Assembly (NCBI GenBank): GCA_023260815.1
Contig: JALQUE010000272.1
Coordinates: 1-14,829 of the forward strand
DNA: 14,829 nucleotides
Source of the DNA: Roseovarius sp.
GTDB lineage: Bacteria; Pseudomonadota; Alphaproteobacteria; Rhodobacterales; Rhodobacteraceae
Direction: 5' to 3'
Position numbers and translations under genes: made by a program. Positions 7,682 through 14,131 of the stretch are shown in pieces. Numbering within the stretch: position 1 is the first letter of the stretch; every line of letters starts with the position of its first letter. The notes under the pieces are model-generated. The model was given only the letters and a program-made list of their open reading frames with translations. It was not told where the DNA came from and ran no database searches.

Positions 7682-8179
7682 ATGCGGGTGATCAGAGGTC
7701 TCGTTGGCGCCGTTCTATTGGTGGCGCTGACAGCGTGCGGTGGATCTAAGTTCCGAACATATAACGGGCCTGAAGTAACCCGGGTCATCGTCAACAAGGG
7801 CGAGCGCGAGATGCATCTATTGCATCACGGTCGTGTGCTACGGTCATTCGACATTCACCTTGGCTTTGCGCCTGAAGGGCACAAGCAATTCGAGGGCGAT
7901 GGCAAGACGCCCGAGGGTGAGTACATTATCGACAGGCGCAATCCCAACAGCAGCTTTCATCTGTCTATCGGGATCTCCTATCCGAATGAAATGGATGTGG
8001 CTCGCGCTGCCGGCGCAGGGCTGAGTCCTGGAGGTGATATTTTCATCCACGGTGCGCCGCAAACTGTCCGATCGCATAGACCGGATTGGACGGAAGGCTG
8101 CATAGCGGTGACCGATAAGGAAATGGAGATCATCTATGCCATGGTCAATGACGGCACCCCGATCACGATAAATCCATGA
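7682..8179 (+). CDS. Lipoprotein L,D-transpeptidase (YkuD domain)
   Basis: The 165-aa protein begins with a lipoprotein signal, with lipobox LTAC ending at C19. It is probably tethered to the outer or inner membrane facing the periplasm. Residues about 33-163 form a YkuD domain with H123 (FIHGAP) and catalytic C140 (DWTEGCIAVTD). YkuD enzymes crosslink peptidoglycan stems (3-3 bonds) or attach proteins to peptidoglycan. The Arg usual after the cysteine (GCIR) is Ala here, as in the TxGCIAV subgroup, so the exact reaction is open. An AGGTGA ribosome site (7670-7675) lies 6 nt before the ATG. It starts 81 bp after the RNA methyltransferase and runs convergently into the CAP-domain lipoprotein, only 8 bp apart. 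Confidence 0.88.
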   Translation: MRVIRGLVGAVLLVALTACGGSKFRTYNGPEVTRVIVNKGEREMHLLHHGRVLRSFDIHLGFAPEGHKQFEGDGKTPEGEYIIDRRNPNSSFHLSIGISYPNEMDVARAAGAGLSPGGDIFIHGAPQTVRSHRPDWTEGCIAVTDKEMEIIYAMVNDGTPITINP

Positions 8180-8181
8180 CG

Positions 8182-8199
8182 ATGGGCTTAGTCGCCCAT
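8182..8199. repeat. Short inverted repeat between convergent genes
   Basis: ATGGGC (8182-8187) and GCCCAT (8194-8199) can pair with a 6-nt loop. The repeat lies 3' of the L,D-transpeptidase and covers the stop codon of the CAP gene. There is no T-tract, so it is at best a weak mRNA end-stabilising hairpin. Confidence 0.3.
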
Positions 8200-8703
8200 T
8201 ACCATGGTCCACCAGATCTTGCCGTTATCCTCCTGAAGCCATGAAAAGCCCATGTTGCGGGCATCGGGCGACAGGATCACGTCTCGGGTGTTGGGTTCCT
8301 GCATCCAGGCGGCCAGCGTCTCAAGCTCGGTTTCATAGGTTTCAGAGATATTCTCGCCAACCAGCCCGCCAGTGTAGCCAACGCGACGGACTCGATCTAT
8401 CGGAGACGATCCGTCAGATCCGAAATGCCATGGTCTGTTCTGAATCGACATGTCGCGAGAGTGCGTTGCGGCGGCGGCGTTAAGCTGCGCATTCAGTTGA
8501 ACCGGAGGACGCCCGGCGGCTTCGCGCAGAGAATTTACCGAGTCCAGCACGCGGTACTGAATACGCGCGGCGTCGCCCGTTCCGATCCGATAAACCTTGG
8601 GAAGTGGCTTTCCATCGGCGCCAAGCTGCGGGGGCGCTGGTGGTGCGGCACATGCCGACAACGCCAGAAGAGCCGACAACAGCAGAACCAGAATTCGCGC
8701 CAT
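8188..8703 (-). CDS. CAP (SCP/PR1-like) domain lipoprotein
   Basis: The 171-aa product from ATG 8703-8701 starts MARILVLLLSALLALSAC, a clear lipoprotein signal with lipid-bearing C18. A short Ala/Pro linker follows, then a CAP domain (about 45-168). The domain carries ATHSRDMSIQNRPWHFGSDGSSPIDRVRRVGY and the GENI motif, the usual order of CAP-superfamily histidine and glutamate residues. Bacterial CAP proteins are secreted or envelope-bound and their activity is mostly unknown. An AGGGAG site 6 nt upstream supports this start; the frame is open to 9024, but that extension is antisense to the next gene. The gene sits between two L,D-transpeptidase genes, convergent with one and divergent from the other, so a role in the cell envelope is likely by location. 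Confidence 0.88.
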   Translation of the reverse strand: MARILVLLLSALLALSACAAPPAPPQLGADGKPLPKVYRIGTGDAARIQYRVLDSVNSLREAAGRPPVQLNAQLNAAAATHSRDMSIQNRPWHFGSDGSSPIDRVRRVGYTGGLVGENISETYETELETLAAWMQEPNTRDVILSPDARNMGFSWLQEDNGKIWWTMVMGD

Positions 8704-8807
8704 CTTGCGCTCCCTTTGATCAAGACCCGATGCAAAATTCCTATATTGCCTTACGGTGTGTTTCAAACCCACATGGGCTGCAACTTGCCAAATGACAGTT
8801 CTTTGAA

Positions 8808-8836
8808 TTGCGACTGAGGCATTCGCGCCATATATT
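8808..8836 (+). promoter_or_regulatory. Candidate promoter of the Tat-exported L,D-transpeptidase
   Basis: TTGCGA (8808-8813), a 17-nt spacer, and TATATT (8831-8836) resemble a housekeeping sigma promoter, matching four and five of six consensus bases. Transcription would begin near 8843, downstream of ATG 8837. This supports ATG 8873 as the real start. Confidence 0.4.
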
Positions 8837-8872
8837 ATGGCTTCCACGATTGATCCAAGCCGGAGTTCGGAC

Positions 8873-9475
8873 ATGGCTTTTAATTTCAAAAACACGCTGA
8901 ACCGTCGTTCGTTTCTAGCCGGTAGCGCCGCGCTGGTGGGAACGCCTGTATTTGCACAGAGCATGGACAATGACAGTACCGTGGAGATGGAAAGGGACGT
9001 TACCGAGACAGTTCGCAGAAACATCTCGAGCTTCCGGTCACTTGATTGGCAGCCCTATTTCTCGAACCTGAACAACGGCGCGATTCTTGTCGATATTTCG
9101 TCAAGAGCGCTGCATTACTGGTCCGAGGATGGACAAACCTACAAGCTTTACCCCTCCAGTGTTCCGCTGTCCGAAGATCTGACGCGCCGCGGTCGCACCA
9201 GCGTGACACAGAAGGTTGAAGGGCCAAGCTGGCGGCCAACGCCGTCGATGCTGAAACGCAATCCCGATTGGCCGCCATTCGTTCCGCCCGGGCCAGATAA
9301 CCCGCTTGGAACCCACGCCCTGTATCTGAGCTGGACGTATTACCGTATTCACGGAACGCATGACACGAGAAAGATCGGGCGCCGCTCGTCCAATGGCTGC
9401 ATTGGTCTCTACAATGAGCACATAGCGGAATTGTTCCAGATGGCGAAGGTTGGCACTCAAGTGTTGCTAATTTGA
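8873..9475 (+). CDS. Tat-exported L,D-transpeptidase (YkuD domain)
   Basis: The 200-aa protein starts with a twin-arginine signal (NRRSFLAG, R11-R12, cleavage likely after VFA at 28). This predicts export of the folded protein to the periplasm. The YkuD domain follows, with NGAILVDISSRALHYW near its start, GTHALYLSW, H160 (YRIHGT) and catalytic C176 (RRSSNGCIGLYN). These enzymes form 3-3 peptidoglycan crosslinks or anchor proteins to the wall. The residue after GCI is Gly where Arg is normal, which may change substrate choice. The start at 8873 has GGAG (8862-8865) 7 nt upstream; ATG 8837 lacks a ribosome site and overlaps the candidate promoter. Its sequence differs strongly from the lipoprotein YkuD at 7682, so the two are not a recent duplication. 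It diverges from the CAP lipoprotein gene. Confidence 0.9.
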   Translation: MAFNFKNTLNRRSFLAGSAALVGTPVFAQSMDNDSTVEMERDVTETVRRNISSFRSLDWQPYFSNLNNGAILVDISSRALHYWSEDGQTYKLYPSSVPLSEDLTRRGRTSVTQKVEGPSWRPTPSMLKRNPDWPPFVPPGPDNPLGTHALYLSWTYYRIHGTHDTRKIGRRSSNGCIGLYNEHIAELFQMAKVGTQVLLI

Positions 9476-9576
9476 CGAAAAACCGGCGTTGTATGGCGGC
9501 GATATTGAATGTTACATTTGCAATCGCCCATTTTTGCTGATTAACAAACAGACACGAGGTAAGTCTTGGGTGCTTG

Positions 9577-9593
9577 ATGCTGCATAGCAGCAT
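9577..9593. repeat. Palindrome in the leader of the small membrane protein gene
   Basis: ATGCTGC and GCAGCAT form a perfect 7-bp inverted repeat around ATA, ending 13 nt before the GGAGG ribosome site. It could fold as an mRNA hairpin or serve as an operator. There is no T-tract, so a terminator is unlikely. I see no convincing -10/-35 pair in the rest of 9476-9616. Confidence 0.45.
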
Positions 9594-9616
9594 TGGGCTA
9601 ATTTCTGGAGGATAAC

Positions 9617-9805
9617 ATGAAAAAACTCGCTCTCGCCGCTGCGTTCGCCGCTGCCGCTTCGACCGTTTCCGCTGGCACGATGGAAGCGCCGGTCATGGAA
9701 GCTCCCGTTGTTGTTGAAGAAACTGCAGCAAGCTCTTCGGCTGCTGGCGTTGTGATTCCGCTGGTCGTTCTGGCGATCATCGCAGCCGCAGTTGCAATGG
9801 ACTAA
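9617..9805 (+). CDS. Small exported single-pass membrane protein, unknown function
   Basis: This 62-aa protein has an Sec-type signal peptide (MKKLALAAAF start, likely cleavage after VSA at 19). A short acidic stretch with two adjacent MEAPV copies (22-31) follows, then a Ser/Ala spacer and a hydrophobic C-terminal helix (43-60). After cleavage the mature chain would be about 43 residues anchored by its C-terminus. It is surely translated: GGAGG (9607-9611) stands 5 nt before the ATG, codon use is GC-rich like its neighbours, and a strong terminator follows 25 nt after the stop. A palindrome lies in its leader. I do not recognise the function. It is convergent with hemH, so it is not in the heme gene's transcript. 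Small secreted peptides of this style seem common in roseobacters, but I cannot verify that here. Confidence 0.8.
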   Translation: MKKLALAAAFAAAASTVSAGTMEAPVMEAPVVVEETAASSSAAGVVIPLVVLAIIAAAVAMD

Positions 9806-9830
9806 GTCTCACGACTTAACAGTTCCAAAG

Positions 9831-9860
9831 AAAAGGCAGTGGGAAACCACTGCCTTTTTT
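9831..9860. terminator. Strong bidirectional rho-independent terminator
   Basis: A perfect 12-bp stem (AAAAGGCAGTGG, 9831-9842, with 9847-9858) closes a GAAA tetraloop, and the 3' arm ends in six T residues. On the minus strand the structure ends in TTTTCTTT. It therefore serves both the small membrane protein gene and the convergent hemH, which stops at 9887. Confidence 0.92.
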
Positions 9861-9886
9861 CTGTCTACGATTTGAAGGTCGTGGGC

Positions 9887-10948
9887 TTAGTCCAGCCAGC
9901 CCTTGAGATTGTCGCCGACAATCGATGCGAGCGCATGGATATGGGCGTCATCGTCGTTTAGGCACGGAATGTAGGTGAACTGCTCGCCGCCGGCCTCCTC
10001 GAAGCTTTCCTTGATCTCTTCGTTGATCTCTTCCAGCGTTTCGATGCAATCCGCCGAGAACGCCGGTGCGGCGACGGCGATCTTCTTTTTTCCCTGCTTT
10101 GCCAACTCGGCCACATGATCGACCGTGTAGGGTTTGAGCCATTCCTCGGGCCCGAAGACCGATTGGAAGGTCGTCGTGATTTCAGTGTCATCCCAGCCAA
10201 GACGCTCCTTCAGCAGACGCGTCGTTTTCTGGCACTGGCAGTGATAGGGGTCGCCCTGCATCAAATAGCGCTTGGGCATACCGTGATACGACACGACAAG
10301 GATATCGGGACGATCCTCGATTTCAGCATATGCCTTTTCGACCGATTGCGCGAGCGCCTCGATGTAGTGCGGGTTCTGGTAATACGGCTCGACCGTGCGC
10401 GCCGTCGGTTGCCAAGGCTCTTCCATCAAGGCCCGGAAGAATTGATCATTCGCAGTCCCCGAGGTGGCCCCCGCGTAATGTGGATACAGCGGGAAGAACA
10501 GAATGCGTGTGCATCCCGCCTTGACCATTTCGCGCACTTTGGACTTGGTGGACGGGTTTCCGTAGCGCATGCAGAAATCGACCATCACCTGATCGCCATA
10601 CCGCTCCTTGAGAACCTCGGCCATCTTTGTGGTCTGATCACGGGTGATCGTCATCAGCGGGCTTTCGCCCTTTTCTTCATTCCAGATGGATTTGTACGCC
10701 TCACCGCTGGTGAAGGGGCGCTTGGTCAGGATGATCAGCTGAAGAAGGGGCTGCCATTTCCATGGGCTGTAGTCGATAACCCGGCGATCTGACAAAAACT
10801 CGTTCAGATACCGGCGCATCGGCCAGTAGGTGTAATGATCGGGCGTTCCCAGATTGGCCAGCAGAATACCGGTCTTGTATTTCGGTATCGCCGGATGATC
10901 GGCAGGAGCATGGGTCGGTCGGGTGGCGGTGGTGCTTGCGTCAAGCAT
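9887..10948 (-). CDS. hemH: Ferrochelatase
   Basis: Ferrochelatase inserts Fe2+ into protoporphyrin IX, the last step of protoheme synthesis, at the inner face of the cytoplasmic membrane. The 353-aa protein has the family core: GILLANLGTPDHYTYWPMRRYLNEFLSD at 27-54, catalytic H222 in VVSYHGMPKRY, and E303 in the FSADCIETLEEI block. C237 and C239 (YHCQC) and C329 are visible. Some bacterial ferrochelatases bind a [2Fe-2S] cluster, but I cannot say from sequence whether this one does. ATG 10948 has AGGGA about 7 nt upstream. The gene lies 57 bp after the NDUFAF5-like methyltransferase on the same strand, so co-transcription is possible, and ends at the shared terminator 9831-9860. Confidence 0.96.
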   Translation of the reverse strand: MLDASTTATRPTHAPADHPAIPKYKTGILLANLGTPDHYTYWPMRRYLNEFLSDRRVIDYSPWKWQPLLQLIILTKRPFTSGEAYKSIWNEEKGESPLMTITRDQTTKMAEVLKERYGDQVMVDFCMRYGNPSTKSKVREMVKAGCTRILFFPLYPHYAGATSGTANDQFFRALMEEPWQPTARTVEPYYQNPHYIEALAQSVEKAYAEIEDRPDILVVSYHGMPKRYLMQGDPYHCQCQKTTRLLKERLGWDDTEITTTFQSVFGPEEWLKPYTVDHVAELAKQGKKKIAVAAPAFSADCIETLEEINEEIKESFEEAGGEQFTYIPCLNDDDAHIHALASIVGDNLKGWLD

Positions 10949-11005
10949 TATCCAGTCCCTTTTTGCGTCAGGTTACGCGTGGAAATAACGACTTGAATAA
11001 GATCG

Positions 11006-11815
11006 TCAATCTTTGAGCGGTGTTTCTTTGGTTTCAAGTGCATCAGCAAGTCGCGCCGAAGCCGATCCCGGCCGTAACGGTTGTGGCTGATTTTCATGAG
11101 GCGCCCAACCCGTCAGAACCATCAAATCGAACGTCGCAGGAACACGATCTCCGGCGCCGAAGGTTTCAACATAGACGCTTGAGGCCCGAAAGAGGACATC
11201 GCGACGCATGGGATGACGCGGCCTGCCTGACAGTGCGCTTGCCTCTCCCATGGCGCGAAGATCACGCATCAGATCAAGCGGTGACGCGTAGGTCGCGGTC
11301 AGCTTCACGGTATCTGCAACCGGCAGAGCAAATCCAGCCCGTTGCAGCAAGGCGCCAAGATCCCGAATTTCGGCCATGGGCGCAACACGAGGAGACAGAC
11401 CGCCTACGACATCGGATTCGGCTTGCGCCAAGCTGCTGCGCAATTCATTCAACGTCCCGCCACCGAAGAATATTCCGAGAAAAAGTCCATCTGGCTTGAG
11501 CGCGCGCCGCGCCTGAATCAATTGACCGACCGGATCATTTGCCCAGTGCAAGCACATGGCATGAACGATCAGATCGTGACGACCCACCTCAAGATCCAGT
11601 GTTTCATCGTCGGTGATGCAGGTCGCACCAAGTATGCGTTCTGACCAGAAACCCGGAAAACCCGTGATCACCACCGCATCGGTAAATGATCTGTTAACCA
11701 TCTTTAGTCGATCATCAATCTCGTCCGCCGCCGCCTCGTGCAGGAAGAGGGCCGGCCCTGACCGGCATCTTTCACGGTTGCGGATCAGAGCTTTGCGATC
11801 GGTGAGTTGGTTCAT
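11006..11815 (-). CDS. NDUFAF5/BioC-like methyltransferase-fold protein
   Basis: From ATG 11815 the product is 269 aa. It has a methyltransferase-like core: HDLIVHAMCLHWANDPVGQLIQARRALKPDG at 80-110 is the strand 4/post-motif region, and DLMRDLRAMGE (181-191) is typical of the NDUFAF5 group, whose mitochondrial member hydroxylates an arginine of a complex I subunit during assembly. The position expected for the glycine-rich SAM loop reads VVITGFPGFWSE (48-59) and lacks GxGxG, so cofactor binding or activity may differ. The frame is open far upstream to 12424, but that part is antisense to comF. AAGG at 11823-11820 lies 4 nt before the chosen ATG. It precedes hemH on the same strand. The family is likely; the reaction is not known. 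Confidence 0.75.
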   Translation of the reverse strand: MNQLTDRKALIRNRERCRSGPALFLHEAAADEIDDRLKMVNRSFTDAVVITGFPGFWSERILGATCITDDETLDLEVGRHDLIVHAMCLHWANDPVGQLIQARRALKPDGLFLGIFFGGGTLNELRSSLAQAESDVVGGLSPRVAPMAEIRDLGALLQRAGFALPVADTVKLTATYASPLDLMRDLRAMGEASALSGRPRHPMRRDVLFRASSVYVETFGAGDRVPATFDLMVLTGWAPHENQPQPLRPGSASARLADALETKETPLKD

Positions 11816-11833
11816 CATACCTTGGGAAATAGC

Positions 11834-12565
11834 GTGACCGTGAGAGCATTTCAAACAGCGCTGAGGCTTGTCTACCCGCCGCGTTGTATCGTTTGCGGGG
11901 ACTCGGTGGAAAGCGATTTTGGCCTTTGTGGCCCTTGTTGGCGCGATACGCCTTTCATTTCCGGCCTTTGCTGTGAGACATGCGGCGTTCCTCTTCCGGG
12001 TGAAGATAGTGATAGGCCCGAGTTCTGTGATGATTGCCTGCGTGTTGCCAGACCCTGGAGCATGGGACGTGCCGCCATTCTTTATCGCGACAACGGTCGC
12101 AAGCTTGTGCTTGGACTTAAACACGGTGATCGGCATGATGTCATCCCGACAGCCGCATTGTGGATGGCGCGCGCGGCAAGGCCCATGATGTGCGAGGGGA
12201 TGATCGTCGCGCCTGTGCCGCTGCATTGGTCGCGGCTTTTGCGCCGGCGTTTCAACCAGTCGGCCATGCTGGCGCAGGCTATTGCTGGCCGACTTGATAT
12301 CGACTGCTGTCCAGATCTTTTGGTCAGGCATACGCGGACGCCTGTTCTTGATGGTTTGGGTCGTGACCAGAGACATGCATTGGTGTCGGATGTGTTCAGG
12401 GTACACTCCAGACGGACGCACCATCTGCCGGGCCGGGTGGTTCTTCTGGTGGATGATGTGATGACATCGGGTGCTACATTGTCAGCGGTTACTCAGGTGT
12501 GTCTGGCGGGTGGCGCGAAAGATGTCCGTGTTCTGGCACTGGCGCGCGTGTCCAAGGATGCCTAA
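11834..12565 (+). CDS. ComF-family phosphoribosyltransferase-like protein
   Basis: ComF proteins join a zinc-ribbon head to a type I phosphoribosyltransferase domain. In naturally competent bacteria they help bring single-stranded DNA into the cell, but homologues are widespread in species not known to be competent. The 243-aa product shows four cysteine pairs (C18/C21, C32/C35, C47/C50, C65/C68) for two zinc ribbons. It also has APVPLHWSRLLRRRFNQS and the PRPP loop VVLLVDDVMTSGATL around 204-216. I chose GTG 11834, with GGGA 6 nt upstream, because it gives the family-like MTVRAFQTALRLVYPPRC; TTG 11807 or 11822 and GTG 11840 are possible. Its start is only 18 bp from that of the divergent methyltransferase. 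It leads the glutaredoxin-amidase-MarR run. Confidence 0.87.
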   Translation: MTVRAFQTALRLVYPPRCIVCGDSVESDFGLCGPCWRDTPFISGLCCETCGVPLPGEDSDRPEFCDDCLRVARPWSMGRAAILYRDNGRKLVLGLKHGDRHDVIPTAALWMARAARPMMCEGMIVAPVPLHWSRLLRRRFNQSAMLAQAIAGRLDIDCCPDLLVRHTRTPVLDGLGRDQRHALVSDVFRVHSRRTHHLPGRVVLLVDDVMTSGATLSAVTQVCLAGGAKDVRVLALARVSKDA

Positions 12566-12598
12566 GTTCCGGGAAACACCGTCAGGAGACCCGAGACC

Positions 12599-12856
12599 AT
12601 GCAAACCGTGGAAATTTATACCTCACCGCTTTGTGGTTTTTGCCACGCTGCCAAGCGCCTTTTGAAGCAGAAAGGGGCAAACTTCACCGAAGTGGACGTC
12701 CTGGTGGAGCCTTCCCGCAAACCTGAAATGATCCAACGCGCCGGCGGCAAAAAGACCGTGCCGCAGATTTTCGTCGGCGACATTCATGTCGGTGGCTGCG
12801 ACGAGCTTTATGCACTTGAAAGGGCTGGCAAGCTGGATGCCCTTCTGTCCGCATGA
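12599..12856 (+). CDS. grxC: Glutaredoxin 3 (GrxC type)
   Basis: This 85-aa cytoplasmic thiol-disulfide oxidoreductase uses glutathione to reduce disulfides and mixed disulfides. The active site is C12-G-F-C15, where most GrxC proteins have CPYC. The cis-proline block KTVPQIFVGDIHVGGCDEL, which binds glutathione, is intact. Length is normal for the family. AGGAG (12584-12588) lies 10 nt before the ATG, and the gene begins 33 bp after comF. Its stop overlaps the start of the Nit1-like amidase (ATGA), so the two proteins are made together. That pairing suits glutathione metabolism. Confidence 0.92.
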   Translation: MQTVEIYTSPLCGFCHAAKRLLKQKGANFTEVDVLVEPSRKPEMIQRAGGKKTVPQIFVGDIHVGGCDELYALERAGKLDALLSA

Positions 12857-13686
12857 AGGCGGCGCTTATACAGCTTAACAGCAGTGACGACCCCACTGAA
12901 AACCTGGCAGTCACGCAACGTCTGGTGGCCAAGGCCGCCGACGCCAAGGCCGATTTCGTCCTGACCCCCGAAGTCACGAATTGCGTCTCGGCGAACCGTG
13001 CGCGTCAGAAGGAGGTTCTGCATCCCGAAGCCACCGACCCGACACTGGCAGGACTGCAAGCGCAGGCGCGCGATTTGCGGATCTGGCTTTTGATCGGATC
13101 GCTTGCCCTCAAGACCGACGACGTCGATGGGCGCTTTGCCAACCGATCGTTTTTGATCTCGGCCGAGGGCGAGGTCGTGGCGCGGTATGACAAAATCCAC
13201 ATGTTCGACGTTCAGGTATCAGAGGCGGAAACCTATCGCGAATCCGCAGGTTACCGTCCTGGAACGCACAGCGTTCTGACCCAAACCCCGGTTGGAAAGA
13301 TCGGGATGACCGTTTGTTATGATATTCGTTTCCCGCATCTTTATCGGCACCTCGCAGGCAGTGGCGCCGAGATTCTTACCGTGCCATCCGCCTTTTCGCC
13401 TGTAACTGGTGCTGCGCATTGGGAAACACTTCTACGTGCCCGCGCCATCGAGACAGGCTGCTATGTTTTGGCGCCTGCGCAAACGGGCCTCCATAGAGCG
13501 GCGTCCGGGAAGCAGCGCGAAACCTACGGTCATTCCATGGCGGTCGGACCATGGGGGGACATTCTGGCGGATGGTGGAACCGAGACGGGTATCGTATATG
13601 TCGATCTGGACCTTTCCGAGGTGACAAAGGCGCGACAGCGCATTCCTTCGCTCGATGCGACAACCGAATTCGACGGCCCTGAATGA
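12853..13686 (+). CDS. Carbon-nitrogen hydrolase, Nit1-like (deaminated glutathione amidase candidate)
   Basis: The 277-aa protein is a nitrilase-superfamily amidase with the complete catalytic triad: E40 (LTPEVT), K114 (YDKIHMFD) and C155 (TVCYDIRFPHLYR). The IHMFDVQV and EILTVPSAFSPVTGAAHWETLLRARAIE regions resemble the Nit1 branch. In other organisms that branch hydrolyses deaminated glutathione, a harmful by-product of transaminases, to 2-oxoglutarate and cysteinylglycine. The substrate here is inferred; omega-amidase (Nit2-like) or another amidase cannot be excluded. ATG 12853 overlaps the grxC stop, and its own stop overlaps the MarR start, so all three genes are coupled. Being translated with a glutaredoxin strengthens a glutathione-related role. 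No signal peptide is present. Confidence 0.88.
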   Translation: MKAALIQLNSSDDPTENLAVTQRLVAKAADAKADFVLTPEVTNCVSANRARQKEVLHPEATDPTLAGLQAQARDLRIWLLIGSLALKTDDVDGRFANRSFLISAEGEVVARYDKIHMFDVQVSEAETYRESAGYRPGTHSVLTQTPVGKIGMTVCYDIRFPHLYRHLAGSGAEILTVPSAFSPVTGAAHWETLLRARAIETGCYVLAPAQTGLHRAASGKQRETYGHSMAVGPWGDILADGGTETGIVYVDLDLSEVTKARQRIPSLDATTEFDGPE

Positions 13687-14129
13687 CTGACAGCAGTAGC
13701 AACAATTCCCTGGCCGTGGCCCTTTTCAGCGAGATTCTGACCAATGATCAGCTGATTCGAAACCGGCTGAGCCGTGTTTTGCCCAAGGGGATGGAGATCA
13801 GCCATTTCTCGGTTCTCAACCATCTGGCGCGTATTGCCGACGAACGTAGCCCGGCGCAATTGGCCAAAAGCTTCCATGTTACGCGCGGTGCGATGACGAA
13901 CACGCTGAACAAACTGGAATGGGCCGGATACGTTCATATCCGGCCCGATTGGGATGATGCCCGCCGCAAGATGGTGTCGATCAGCCCGGCAGGCCGCAAG
14001 GCTCGCGAAGCGGCGATTGCCGCGATCACGCCGATGATCACCGAAATGGTCGGCGAGCTGGGTGAGTCAAAGGTGCGCGCCACCCTGCCCGTTCTGCGTG
14101 AACTGCGCGCCAAGTTGGAAAACGACTAG
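13683..14129 (+). CDS. MarR-family transcriptional regulator
   Basis: The 148-aa protein has a winged helix-turn-helix: helix-turn-helix about 56-79 (SPAQLAKSFHVTRGAMTNTLNKLE) and a wing at 83-102 (RPDWDDARRKMVSIS). Helical ends are suited to dimer formation. MarR proteins bind palindromic operators and often release them on ligand or cysteine oxidation; no cysteine is present in this one, so direct thiol sensing is unlikely. Its ATG overlaps the stop of the amidase (ATGA), and it ends 2 nt from the stop of convergent ubiG. Targets are unknown. Autoregulation of the comF-grxC-amidase run is a natural guess, but I found no clear palindrome ahead of comF. Confidence 0.9.
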   Translation: MTDSSSNNSLAVALFSEILTNDQLIRNRLSRVLPKGMEISHFSVLNHLARIADERSPAQLAKSFHVTRGAMTNTLNKLEWAGYVHIRPDWDDARRKMVSISPAGRKAREAAIAAITPMITEMVGELGESKVRATLPVLRELRAKLEND

Positions 14130-14131
14130 TA

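Noticed and set aside
8704..9024. N-terminal extension of the CAP protein frame
   Set aside because: It overlaps the divergent L,D-transpeptidase gene in antisense, while MARIL at 8703 begins a perfect lipoprotein signal.
10115..10792. 225-codon plus-strand frame across hemH
   Set aside because: It is antisense to a complete ferrochelatase, with no ribosome site or recognised domain.
11816..12424. Long N-terminal extension of the NDUFAF5-like frame
   Set aside because: It is the antisense of comF, has low-complexity basic composition, and the ATG at 11815 has a ribosome site.
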